From Streptomyces lincolnensis (GTDB taxonomy: Bacteria; Actinomycetota; Actinomycetes; Streptomycetales; Streptomycetaceae), in the NCBI RefSeq assembly GCF_021173675.1, contig NZ_JAIHON010000017.1, positions 118,426-182,425 on the forward strand: a DNA stretch of 64,000 nt, written 5' to 3'. Positions 1-7,017 of this stretch are shown here, one piece after another. The translations under genes were made by a program, and so were the position numbers. The notes beneath the pieces were generated by a model, which worked only from the letters and a program-made list of their open reading frames with translations, made no database searches and was not told where the DNA came from. Within the stretch, counting starts at the first letter, position 1. Every line of letters begins with the position of its first letter.

Positions 1-116
1 CGCAGCCATCGCGCGGTGTCCTCGGTGCCCGGACCGGCCTCGATCCCGAAGCCGTCGCCGAGTTCGAGGAAACGTTCGGTCCGCTCGGTCCGGCGGGGTG
101 CCGGAATGAGATCCAT
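1..116 (-). CDS. Beta-N-acetylhexosaminidase (GH20), N-terminal fragment
   Basis: The gene is cut by the window edge; only about 38 N-terminal codons are visible, read leftward from an ATG at 116. The peptide begins MDLIPAPRR and continues to AGPGTEDTARWLR. This resembles the N-terminal non-catalytic domain (GH20b) of actinobacterial hexosaminidases, which often open with an IPAPR motif and a GPGT-x-ARWLR helix. No catalytic residue is visible, so the assignment rests on this signature and on context. It starts 15 nt after the stop of the upstream sugar permease and is probably the last gene of that ABC operon. A hexosaminidase would cleave imported chitobiose-type disaccharides to GlcNAc. 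No signal peptide is seen, so a cytoplasmic enzyme is likely. It could be another glycosidase. Confidence 0.6.
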   Translation of the reverse strand, partial: MDLIPAPRRTERTERFLELGDGFGIEAGPGTEDTARWL

Positions 117-131
117 GAATGATCAGACCTT

Positions 132-977
132 TCAGTCCTTGACCGCGCCACCCAGTCCCGAGACCAGCCGTCGCTGTACGAGTACGAAGAAGATCAGCAC
201 CGGAATCGTCATCACCGTGGAGGCGGCCATGACACCGCCCCAGTCCGGCTCGTCCGGTTTGAAGAAGACCAGCAGCGCCATCGGCAGGGTGGACTGCGAG
301 GTGTCGCTGATGATGAACGACTTGGCGAACAGGAAGTCGTTCCAGGCGGAGATGAAGGAAAACACGCTGGTGGCCACCAAGCCGGGGAAGACCAGTGGGA
401 AAAGGATCTGCCACAGGAATCGCGCCCGGCTCGCCCCGTCGATGTACGCGGCCTCCTCCAGCGCCTCGGGTACGGCTTTCACGAAACCCCGCAGCATCCA
501 GATCGCGAAGGGCAGCGAGAAGGCGATGTGGGGCAGGATCAGGGAGCCCAGCGTGTTCAGCTGTCCGGCGTCCCGCATGAGGAAGAACAAGGGGATCGTC
601 AGGGCTTCCACGGGCACCATCTGGGCCACCAGAAACATGATCAGCAAGGTGGTCCGGAAGCGGAACCGGAATCGTGTCACGGCGGTCGCCGCGAGAAACG
701 CGATCAACGCCGAGACGATCACGACCGTGCATGCCACGACCACACTGTTGAGGAAGTAACGGCCGAATTCCTGTTGCTCGAAGACGCGCCGGAAGGAGTC
801 CAGCGAGGGCGACACAGTCCACGGCCGCGGCTCGGAGGACTCGATCTCCCCGGCCGGTTTGAAGGCGCCGAGCACCATCCAGTAGAGGGGGAAGGCGACG
901 ACGACCGCGATCAGCAGCGCGGAGGCCTCGGCGGCCAGCCGCCACGGGCGTCGCACCTGGGCACGGAGAAGATTCAC
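132..977 (-). CDS. Carbohydrate ABC transporter permease, MalG type
   Basis: Inner-membrane subunit (281 aa) of a CUT1-family sugar importer. The first membrane helix lies near residues 15-35 and about six helices are predictable. The EAA loop that docks the ATPase reads EALEEAAYIDGASRARFLW, and the protein ends in GLGGAVKD as MalG-like proteins typically do. The start is GTG at 977, whose GTGA overlaps the stop of the upstream permease, so translation is probably coupled. An in-frame ATG far upstream lies inside the neighbouring gene and was rejected. No ATPase gene is nearby; a shared MsiK-type ATPase is inferred. The substrate is unproven; the adjoining hexosaminidase fragment suggests an aminosugar oligomer. 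Confidence 0.92.
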   Translation of the reverse strand: MNLLRAQVRRPWRLAAEASALLIAVVVAFPLYWMVLGAFKPAGEIESSEPRPWTVSPSLDSFRRVFEQQEFGRYFLNSVVVACTVVIVSALIAFLAATAVTRFRFRFRTTLLIMFLVAQMVPVEALTIPLFFLMRDAGQLNTLGSLILPHIAFSLPFAIWMLRGFVKAVPEALEEAAYIDGASRARFLWQILFPLVFPGLVATSVFSFISAWNDFLFAKSFIISDTSQSTLPMALLVFFKPDEPDWGGVMAASTVMTIPVLIFFVLVQRRLVSGLGGAVKD

Positions 978-1936
978 AGTTCCTCCCCCTGGCGCCGCAG
1001 CAGCCGCAGGTACACCAGCGTGACCGCGAGCAGGATCAGCAGCATCACCACGCCGATCGCCGAGCCGAGGCTGTACTGCGAGGACGCGAAGGCCTGTTGG
1101 TAGGCGTAGACGTTCAGGACGAGGTTCTGCTGGGCGATGCCGCCGCCGTTGGTCATGACGTAGATCTGCGTGAAGATCTTGAAGTCCCAGATCACCGACT
1201 GGATCGTGACGACGGTCAGGATCGGCCGCAGCATCGGCGCGAGCACCGACCGCCAGATCCGCCACTGCGAGGCACCGTCCAGCGCGGCGGCCTCCAGCAC
1301 CTCACCCGGGACCGAGCGGATCCCGGCGTACACCGTCACCATCACGAACGGGAAGGAGCACCACACGACTTCGAGCAGCACCAGGAAGAAGGCACTGAAC
1401 CGCCCGTACGTCCACGAGTAGTCACCCAGGCCGAGGATCCGGTTCACCGGCCCGAAGTCCGGATCGAACAGAAACAGCCACACCGTCGACCCGGTCACCG
1501 CCGGCGTCGCCCACGCCCCCAACGCCGCCAGCATCAACACCAGCCGCGGCACCGCCCGCACCCGCGTCAACAACACCGCCAACGCACACCCGACCCCCAA
1601 CGTCGACACCACACACGCCGCCGCGAACACCACGGTCGCCAGCAACACCTGCCAGAACTGCGAGTCCCCCAACAGCTCGGCGTAGTTGGCGAACCCCCGA
1701 AAGGTGGTGGGTTCACCGCCACTGACCTGGGCTTGGGTGTACTGGAAGAAGGAGATCAACCCGAGCTGGTAAATGGGGTAGACGAGCAACCCGCCCAGGA
1801 CGACCAGGGCAGGGGCCAGATACAGCCAAGGTGCACCCGAACGCCCTGAGGGGCGCGGGGAACTGCGCGACAAGCCACGAACAACCGTCAGCCGCGCACG
1901 CCCAGAACCCCCCACCCCCGTAGGCGCGCCGCTCAT
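974..1936 (-). CDS. Carbohydrate ABC transporter permease, MalF type
   Basis: Inner-membrane permease (320 aa), partner of the MalG-type subunit that follows with a 4-nt overlap. About six helices begin at residue 37 (WLYLAPALVVLGGLL), and the EAA loop reads GEVLEAAALDGASQWRIW. The ATG at 1936 overlaps the stop of the binding-protein gene (ATGA), which supports this start. Residues about 6-31 (GVGGSGRARLTVV to SSPRPSG) are Arg/Ser/Gly-rich and are encoded by a sequence I recognise as a common dispersed Streptomyces repeat, not by family-conserved sequence. The cytoplasmic N-tail therefore looks extended by a repeat insertion. Family membership is secure; the substrate is inferred. Confidence 0.9.
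   Translation of the reverse strand: MSGAPTGVGGSGRARLTVVRGLSRSSPRPSGRSGAPWLYLAPALVVLGGLLVYPIYQLGLISFFQYTQAQVSGGEPTTFRGFANYAELLGDSQFWQVLLATVVFAAACVVSTLGVGCALAVLLTRVRAVPRLVLMLAALGAWATPAVTGSTVWLFLFDPDFGPVNRILGLGDYSWTYGRFSAFFLVLLEVVWCSFPFVMVTVYAGIRSVPGEVLEAAALDGASQWRIWRSVLAPMLRPILTVVTIQSVIWDFKIFTQIYVMTNGGGIAQQNLVLNVYAYQQAFASSQYSLGSAIGVVMLLILLAVTLVYLRLLRRQGEEL
1844..1920. repeat. Dispersed Streptomyces element inside the 5' end of a permease gene
   Basis: The plus strand contains ggggcgcggggaactgcgcg followed by a degenerate tail. I recognise this core as a sequence found in many copies in Streptomyces genomes, usually between genes. Here it lies between the start codon and the first membrane helix of the permease and is translated in frame. 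Confidence 0.6.
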
Positions 1937-3228
1937 CCGGCGGAGCCGAACGCCGCGTCCATCTTCTGCGCCGCCCCCCGCGAAGCCACCCCCACACTCG
2001 CCTTACCGCTGATCACCGACTGGAACATCGTCGGCAACACCAACGACGAGTCGATCTGCGCCCACGCGGGCGACGCGGGCACGAACTTCGTCCCCGCCGC
2101 CAGCGTCTGGGCGAACGGCTTCACATACGGCTCCCGTGCCGCCGCATCCCGCCGCACGTCCCCGAACGTCGGCAGGAACCCCATCGCGTCGAACATCGAC
2201 GCCTGCGTCTTCTTCGACGTCAGCCGCTCCATCAGATCGACCGCGAGCGTCCGGTGCGAGGTGCTCTTGAGGACACCGATGTTGTTGCCCCCGGCGAACG
2301 CGGGAGCGATCGACCCGCCGGAAACCCCGGGCAGCGGCACCACCGCGTACTTCCCCTTGACCTTCCCCGCCTCCACGGCGGTGTGGCTGAAGTCGCCCCC
2401 GATCGCCATCCCGGCCTTGCCGGCCGCGAACGCGGTGATCGTGTCGTTGCCGCCCATGCCCGCGCACTTGGCGGCGGGGCAGTTGTCGTCGCCGAACAAC
2501 GAGGTGTACGCCTTGATGCCCTTCTGGGCGGCGGCGCTGTCGATGGCGGAGGCGTACGACCCGCCCTTGCCGGTGGCGAGTTCGCCGCCGTTGGCCCAGA
2601 TGAACGGCATCGCGCCGTACGTGTAGGCGCCGCCGACGACGAGGCCGTACAGGTCGGGCTTCGCGGCCCGGATCTCGCGGGCGGTGGAGGCCAGCTCGGC
2701 CATGGTTCTCGGGACGCGCAGGCCGAGTTCCTCGAAGACGTCCGTGCGGTAGTACAGGGCGCGGACGCCGACGTAGAAGGGCGAGCCGTAGACCTTGCCG
2801 TCCACGGTGACCGAGGTCTTCGCGGTGGGGTCGGTGTCCTTGGACTCGTTCCAGGCGCCGAACTCCCGGGTGACGTCGAGGAGTCCGCCGTCCTTCACGT
2901 AGCCGGCGGTGTCGGTGTTGCCGTACTCCATGAGGTCGGGGGCGGAGGCCGGGTCGTTGAAGGCGGCCTTCACACGCTGGGCGCGGGTCTCGACGGGGAT
3001 GTACTCGACCTCGACCTTGGTGTCCTTGTGGGCCTTCCGGAAGTCGGTGACGACGGAGTCGACGACCTTCTCCTTGGGCTTGTTGCCGACCTCCTGGAAG
3101 AGCCAGACGCGCAGGGTGCCGGTCTTCTCGTCCTTGTCGGAGGAGGTGTTGTCGGAGGTCTGGGGTGCGCAGGCCGTGACGACGAGGGCGGCCAGCAGCA
3201 GGGCGGGGAGACGGGGAGAGAGCTTCAT
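1933..3228 (-). CDS. Sugar ABC transporter substrate-binding lipoprotein
   Basis: Extracellular solute-binding protein (family 1, 431 aa) anchored to the membrane. The N-terminus MKLSPRLPALLLAALVVTAC is a lipoprotein signal with lipobox VTAC. The mature protein begins TLRVWLF and contains DLMEYGNTD and AGMAIGGDFS stretches typical of the family. I chose ATG at 3228, preceded by a GGAGG ribosome site; an upstream in-frame ATG at 3291 would destroy the signal peptide. It is first in a leftward operon with two permeases and a probable hexosaminidase. A palindrome (3251-3265) and a DasR-box-like site (3324-3339) lie just upstream. N-acetylglucosamine or chitobiose is the best guess for the ligand, by inference only. 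Confidence 0.92.
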   Translation of the reverse strand: MKLSPRLPALLLAALVVTACAPQTSDNTSSDKDEKTGTLRVWLFQEVGNKPKEKVVDSVVTDFRKAHKDTKVEVEYIPVETRAQRVKAAFNDPASAPDLMEYGNTDTAGYVKDGGLLDVTREFGAWNESKDTDPTAKTSVTVDGKVYGSPFYVGVRALYYRTDVFEELGLRVPRTMAELASTAREIRAAKPDLYGLVVGGAYTYGAMPFIWANGGELATGKGGSYASAIDSAAAQKGIKAYTSLFGDDNCPAAKCAGMGGNDTITAFAAGKAGMAIGGDFSHTAVEAGKVKGKYAVVPLPGVSGGSIAPAFAGGNNIGVLKSTSHRTLAVDLMERLTSKKTQASMFDAMGFLPTFGDVRRDAAAREPYVKPFAQTLAAGTKFVPASPAWAQIDSSLVLPTMFQSVISGKASVGVASRGAAQKMDAAFGSAG

Positions 3229-3250
3229 GGAGTGATCCTCCGGACGTGCG

Positions 3251-3265
3251 TTGCAACATATGCAA
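3251..3265. promoter_or_regulatory. Inverted repeat TTGCA-N5-TGCAA upstream of the sugar operon
   Basis: A perfect 5-bp inverted repeat with a 5-bp spacer lies 23 bp upstream of the binding-protein start codon, close enough to act as an operator or overlap a promoter. The regulator is unknown. Confidence 0.4.
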
Positions 3266-3323
3266 TGACGGTTTCGCTCTGCACAACGCAACGGAGGCTA
3301 TGGACTACATGAACATGTCCGCA

Positions 3324-3339
3324 AGAGGTCTCAACCACT
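3324..3339. promoter_or_regulatory. Candidate DasR-responsive element (dre)
   Basis: The sequence AGAGGTCTCAACCACT matches the published dre consensus ACTGGTCTAGACCACT at 12 of 16 positions. It lies 96 bp upstream of the binding-protein gene. DasR is the GlcNAc-responsive GntR repressor of Streptomyces aminosugar genes. The site fits the hexosaminidase at the operon end, but it was read by eye. Confidence 0.5.
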
Positions 3340-3350
3340 TCGTGACACAC

Positions 3351-3390
3351 GAAGGCCCCCGGACGCACCTCAGCGCGTCCGGGGGCCTTC
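3351..3390 (-). terminator. Intrinsic terminator for the DUF3039 gene
   Basis: A perfect 16-bp GC-rich stem (3351-3366 with 3375-3390) and 8-nt loop lies 44 bp downstream of the leftward DUF3039 stop codon. There is no T-tract, as is usual in Streptomyces. It also insulates the sugar operon from read-through. Confidence 0.75.
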
Positions 3391-3434
3391 GGAACCCCAG
3401 CCCGAACCTCGGCCGGAACCCCGGCGGAAGGGGG

Positions 3435-3725
3435 CTACTTGCCGCCGCCGCCCTTGCCGTTGTCGTTGTCGTCGCCGGAGCCCATGGACTCGTAGATCTC
3501 CTTGCACATGGGGCACACCGGGTACTTCTTCGGATCGCGGCCGGGCACCCAGACCTTGCCGCACAGCGCCACGACGGGGGTCCCGTCGAGGGCGCTCGCC
3601 ATGATCTTGTCCTTCTGGACGTAGTGGGCGAAGCGCTCGTGGTCGCCGTCGCCGTGGGACACCTGTGGCGTCGGCTCTACGAGGGTCCCCGTACCAGTCC
3701 CGCGCTCGGGCTCAAGAGTGCTCAT
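3435..3725 (-). CDS. DUF3039 family small protein
   Basis: Conserved actinobacterial protein of 96 aa with unknown function. The core reads VALCGKVWVPGRDP followed by YPVCPMCKEIY. The three cysteines (CGK, CPMC) look like a small metal-binding ribbon. The C-terminus is a Gly/Asp/Asn/Lys-rich tail. I chose ATG at 3725 (MSTLEPERG); an in-frame ATG three codons upstream is also possible. It is transcribed leftward behind the UPF0301 gene with a 30-bp gap, so the two may be cotranscribed. A strong hairpin follows the stop. Confidence 0.85.
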   Translation of the reverse strand: MSTLEPERGTGTGTLVEPTPQVSHGDGDHERFAHYVQKDKIMASALDGTPVVALCGKVWVPGRDPKKYPVCPMCKEIYESMGSGDDNDNGKGGGGK

Positions 3726-3755
3726 AAATGCCAAGGGTACTGAAGGTCACACGCA

Positions 3756-4328
3756 TCAGTTGAGCGAAGGGTCGTCCGGGTACGTGGCCACCATCGCGAG
3801 TTCGTTGCGCTGACGGCGCAGGACCTCGCGCCAGAGTCTTTCCGGCGACGGGGAGGAGACGTCTCCGGGCTCGGACTCGACGACGTACCAGGCGCCCTCC
3901 ACCAGCTCGTCCTCCAGCTGGCCGGGGCCCCAGCCGGCGTATCCGGCGAAGATCCGCAGGGAGCCCAGGGCCGAGGCGAGCAGCTCCGGCGGTGCCTCCA
4001 GGTCGACCAGACCGATCGCGCCGTGCACCCGGCGCCAGCCCAGCGGAGCCCGGTCGGCGGAACCGCCGCCCGGGATGACGGCGACGCCGAGCGCCGAGTC
4101 CAGGGAGACCGGGCCGCCCTGGAAGACGACACCGGGTTCGCCGGCGAGATCCGCCCAGCCCTCCAGGATGTCGCCCACGTCCACCGGAGTGGGCCGGTTG
4201 AGGACGACACCGAGGGAGCCCTCCTCGTCGTGGTCGAGAAGGAGCACCACCGCACGGTCGAAGTTCGGGTCCGCCAGGGCGGGCGTTGCCACGAGCAACC
4301 GCCCTGTGAGCGAGGACACCTCGGTCAT
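3756..4328 (-). CDS. UPF0301 (YqgE/AlgH) family protein
   Basis: Cytoplasmic protein of about 190 aa in the YqgE/AlgH family, whose biochemical role is unresolved. The family signature is clear: TGRLLVATPALADPNFDRAV at the N-terminus, then GSLGVVLNRPTP, VFQGGPVS and FAGYAGWGPGQLEDEL. The start was placed at ATG 4328 (MTEVSSLTG); ATG 4337 (MSGMTEV) is a close alternative. A much longer in-frame extension to 4397 shows no conservation signal. It is divergent from murA across about 300 bp. Confidence 0.92.
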   Translation of the reverse strand: MTEVSSLTGRLLVATPALADPNFDRAVVLLLDHDEEGSLGVVLNRPTPVDVGDILEGWADLAGEPGVVFQGGPVSLDSALGVAVIPGGGSADRAPLGWRRVHGAIGLVDLEAPPELLASALGSLRIFAGYAGWGPGQLEDELVEGAWYVVESEPGDVSSPSPERLWREVLRRQRNELAMVATYPDDPSLN

Positions 4329-4637
4329 GCCAGACATGATCCCGCATCTTCCCGTGAAGTGGGGAGGCAATGCGCTTACGGCAGTGGATGCAGCCATGAA
4401 TCAAAAGAAGCGGCCCGTCAGGGCCTCGTTTGAGGGTGGTGGTGGGAGACGGGAGGGCGCACCGATGCGCCCCACGCGCACGCACCACGCCCGTGACCGC
4501 ATGTGCCCGAAGCGGAACGGTTCGTGTTGTGACACAGCTATGACGTCCCCGCACCGCACTTGGGCTTACGGAAGGGGGGTCGGCGGCGATTACCCTTTCC
4601 CTTCTGGCCCTGCCCGACTCATCGGAACGCGAGATAC
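4329..4637. other. Intergenic region between UPF0301 gene and murA
   Basis: This roughly 300-bp divergent spacer must hold the promoters of both genes. I see no convincing -35/-10 pair, riboswitch or stable hairpin in it. Confidence 0.4.
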
Positions 4638-5984
4638 ATGACCGTCAACGGCAATGACGACGTACTGCTCGTCCACGGCGGAACCCCGCTGGAGGGCGAG
4701 ATCCGTGTCCGCGGTGCGAAGAACCTCGTACCGAAGGCCATGGTCGCCGCACTGCTCGGCAGCTCGCCGAGTCGACTGCGCAACGTTCCGGACATCCGTG
4801 ACGTGCGGGTCGTACGCGGTCTGCTCCAGCTGCACGGGGTGACGGTCCGTCCGGGTGAGGAGCCGGGCGAGCTGGTGATGGACCCCACCCACGTCGAGAG
4901 CGCCAACGTCGCCGACATCGATGCCCACGCGGGATCGAGCCGTATCCCGATCCTCCTGTGCGGCCCGTTGCTGCACCGGCTGGGCCACGCGTTCATCCCC
5001 GGCCTCGGCGGCTGCGACATCGGCGGCCGGCCCATCGACTTCCACTTCGAGGTGCTGCGGCAGTTCGGCGCGACCATCGAGAAGCGCGCGGACGGGCAGT
5101 TCCTGCAGGCGCCCCGCCGCCTGCGCGGTACGAAGATCCGGCTGCCGTACCCGTCGGTCGGCGCGACCGAGCAGGTGCTGCTCACCGCGGTCCTCGCCGA
5201 AGGTGTCACCGAGCTCTCGAACGCGGCGGTGGAGCCGGAGATCGAGGACCTCATCTGCGTGCTGCAGAAGATGGGCGCCATCATCGCGATGGACACCGAC
5301 CGGACCATCCGCGTCACCGGTGTGGACTCGCTCGGCGGCTACAACCACAAGGCCCTCCCGGACCGCCTGGAGGCCGCCTCCTGGGCGTCCGCGGCGCTGG
5401 CGACCGAGGGCAACATCTACGTCCGCGGCGCCCAGCAGCGCTCGATGATGACGTTCCTGAACACCTACCGGAAGGTGGGGGGTGCCTTCGAGATCGACGA
5501 CGAGGGCATCCGCTTCTGGCACCCGGGCGGCCAGTTGAAGTCCATCGCGCTCGAAACGGACGTCCACCCGGGCTTCCAGACGGACTGGCAGCAGCCACTG
5601 GTGGTCGCCCTCACCCAGGCCACGGGCCTGTCCATCATCCACGAGACGGTCTACGAGTCCCGGCTCGGCTTCACCTCCGCGCTGAACCAGATGGGTGCCC
5701 ACATCCAGCTGTACCGCGAGTGCCTGGGCGGCTCGAACTGCCGCTTCGGCCAGCGCAACTTCCTCCACTCGGCGGTCGTCTCCGGCCCCACCCGGCTCCA
5801 GGGCGCCGACCTGGTCATCCCCGACCTGCGCGGCGGCTTCTCCTACCTGATCGCCGCGCTGGCCGCCCAGGGCACCTCCCGCGTCCACGGCATCGACCTC
5901 ATCAACCGCGGCTACGAGAACTTCATGGAGAAGCTCGTGGAACTGGGGGCGAAGGTAGAGCTGCCGGGCAAGGCGCTCGGCTAA
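4638..5984 (+). CDS. murA: UDP-N-acetylglucosamine 1-carboxyvinyltransferase
   Basis: MurA (448 aa) transfers enolpyruvate from PEP to UDP-GlcNAc, the first committed step of peptidoglycan synthesis, in the cytoplasm. The two-domain EPSP-synthase-like fold is indicated by GEIRVRGAKNLVPKA near the N-terminus. The catalytic loop reads GGCDIGGRPIDFH, with the PEP-binding cysteine at residue 126, and RGGFSYLIAALAAQG lies near the end. The cysteine (not Asp) predicts fosfomycin sensitivity. The start is ATG 4638, with no family sequence upstream of it. The final 20 codons and the stop are repeated twice more immediately downstream in a 138-bp tandem array; the annotated stop (TAA, 5982-5984) is in the first copy. 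Confidence 0.97.
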   Translation: MTVNGNDDVLLVHGGTPLEGEIRVRGAKNLVPKAMVAALLGSSPSRLRNVPDIRDVRVVRGLLQLHGVTVRPGEEPGELVMDPTHVESANVADIDAHAGSSRIPILLCGPLLHRLGHAFIPGLGGCDIGGRPIDFHFEVLRQFGATIEKRADGQFLQAPRRLRGTKIRLPYPSVGATEQVLLTAVLAEGVTELSNAAVEPEIEDLICVLQKMGAIIAMDTDRTIRVTGVDSLGGYNHKALPDRLEAASWASAALATEGNIYVRGAQQRSMMTFLNTYRKVGGAFEIDDEGIRFWHPGGQLKSIALETDVHPGFQTDWQQPLVVALTQATGLSIIHETVYESRLGFTSALNQMGAHIQLYRECLGGSNCRFGQRNFLHSAVVSGPTRLQGADLVIPDLRGGFSYLIAALAAQGTSRVHGIDLINRGYENFMEKLVELGAKVELPGKALG

Positions 5985-6260
5985 ACCGCACGCTCGTCGC
6001 TCCGGCCCGGGGGCAGCACCCCCGGCTGGGGGTCCGGGGGTTATCCCCCGGATAGACACAGCATGGAGAAGCTCGTGGAACTGGGGGCGAAGGTAGAGCT
6101 GCCGGGCAAGGCGCTCGGCTAAACCGCACGCTCGTCGCTCCGGCCCGGGGGCAGCACCCCCGGCTGGGGGTCCGGGGGTTATCCCCCGGATAGACACAGC
6201 ATGGAGAAGCTCGTGGAACTGGGGGCGAAGGTAGAGCTGCCGGGCAAGGCACTCGGATAG
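5925..6260. repeat. murA: 138-bp tandem duplication of the murA 3' end (about 2.4 copies)
   Basis: Units start at 5925, 6063 and 6201, exactly 138 bp apart. Each carries the last murA codons (MEKLVELGAKVELPGKALG) and a stop. The first two also carry a spacer with two GC-rich hairpins (gggggcagcaccccc and ccgggggttatcccccgg). The third copy is partial and ends with different synonymous codons and TAG instead of TAA, so it may be the ancestral murA end. Only the first copy is joined to the full gene. Confidence 0.9.
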
Positions 6261-6280
6261 CCCACAACCCGCGTACGACG

Positions 6281-6312
6281 ATGGGGCGGCCACCCTCAGG
6301 TGGTCGCCCCAT
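6281..6312. terminator. Bidirectional terminator between murA and HU gene
   Basis: A 14-bp stem (6281-6294 with 6299-6312, one G-U type pair) and CTCA tetraloop lies between convergent murA and the HU gene, and can serve both strands. Confidence 0.75.
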
Positions 6313-6359
6313 TCGCGTTACTGAGCCTCGTACGCAGGTCCCGTCGCGTACGCGAAGGC

Positions 6360-6641
6360 TTACTTGCCCTTGGCGGCTTCCTTGAGCTTGCTGCCCGCGG
6401 AGACCTTGACGCTGTAGCCGGCCGGGATCTGGATCGGGTCGCCGGTCTGCGGGTTGCGCGCGGTGCGAGCGGCACGGTGGGTGCGCTCGAAGGTCAGGAA
6501 GCCGGGGATGGTGACCTTCTCGTCGCCCTTGGCGACGATCTCGCCGACGGTCTCGGCGAACGCGGCCAGAACGGCGTCGGCGTCCTTGCGGGTCACCTCG
6601 GCGCGGTCGGCCAGCGCGGCCACCAGCTCACTGCGGTTCAT
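6360..6641 (-). CDS. hup: DNA-binding protein HU
   Basis: Histone-like nucleoid protein of 93 aa, the usual HU length. It starts MNRSELVAALADRAEVTRKDA, and the DNA-clasping arm contains TFERTHRAARTARNPQTG. The C-terminus is the short KLKEAAKGK tail, so this is the small HupA-type protein, not the long Lys/Ala-tailed HupS type. It binds DNA as a dimer without strong sequence preference. It is monocistronic, converges on murA, and has its own upstream region (6642-7017). Confidence 0.96.
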   Translation of the reverse strand: MNRSELVAALADRAEVTRKDADAVLAAFAETVGEIVAKGDEKVTIPGFLTFERTHRAARTARNPQTGDPIQIPAGYSVKVSAGSKLKEAAKGK

Positions 6642-7017
6642 GTTGTTACTCCCGTGTCTAACTTGCCGTTGAGGCGTGCCACGCGGCGGAGCCGCATGCC
6701 AGGCGCTGCGAAAGCCGATGCTGCCAGGGTCCTCGGTGAGTCCCCGGACCCGGGTCCGTCGTCAGACCCTCGCGCCCAGGGACGCATCCTGCCCCTACCT
6801 GCGGCGGGAAAGCCAATCCGGCACCCCCAGGAGGCGCTAGAACACCCCTGGGAGTCACACGGAAAGAGGGGACGGAGCCTGGCCGACACGATAAACGCCC
6901 GTCAGCGGCCCCCGGTTCCACGACGCGCCGATGCAAGGCCTTGCCGTGGCGATCCTCACAGCCCCGGCCACCCGTGTGGAGTCCCCCGGGCCCGGGACCG
7001 ATGGGCCTGTCGGGCCG
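6642..7017. other. Intergenic region between malic enzyme and HU genes
   Basis: This 376-bp stretch lies downstream of the malic enzyme gene and upstream of the HU gene on the same strand. It presumably holds the HU promoter. I found no RNA gene, repeat or clear promoter hexamers. Confidence 0.4.

Noticed and set aside
4590..6293. Long antisense reading frame opposite murA and its repeats
   Set aside because: It mirrors murA codon bias in a GC-rich genome, has no family motif, and is repetitive only because the DNA is tandemly duplicated.
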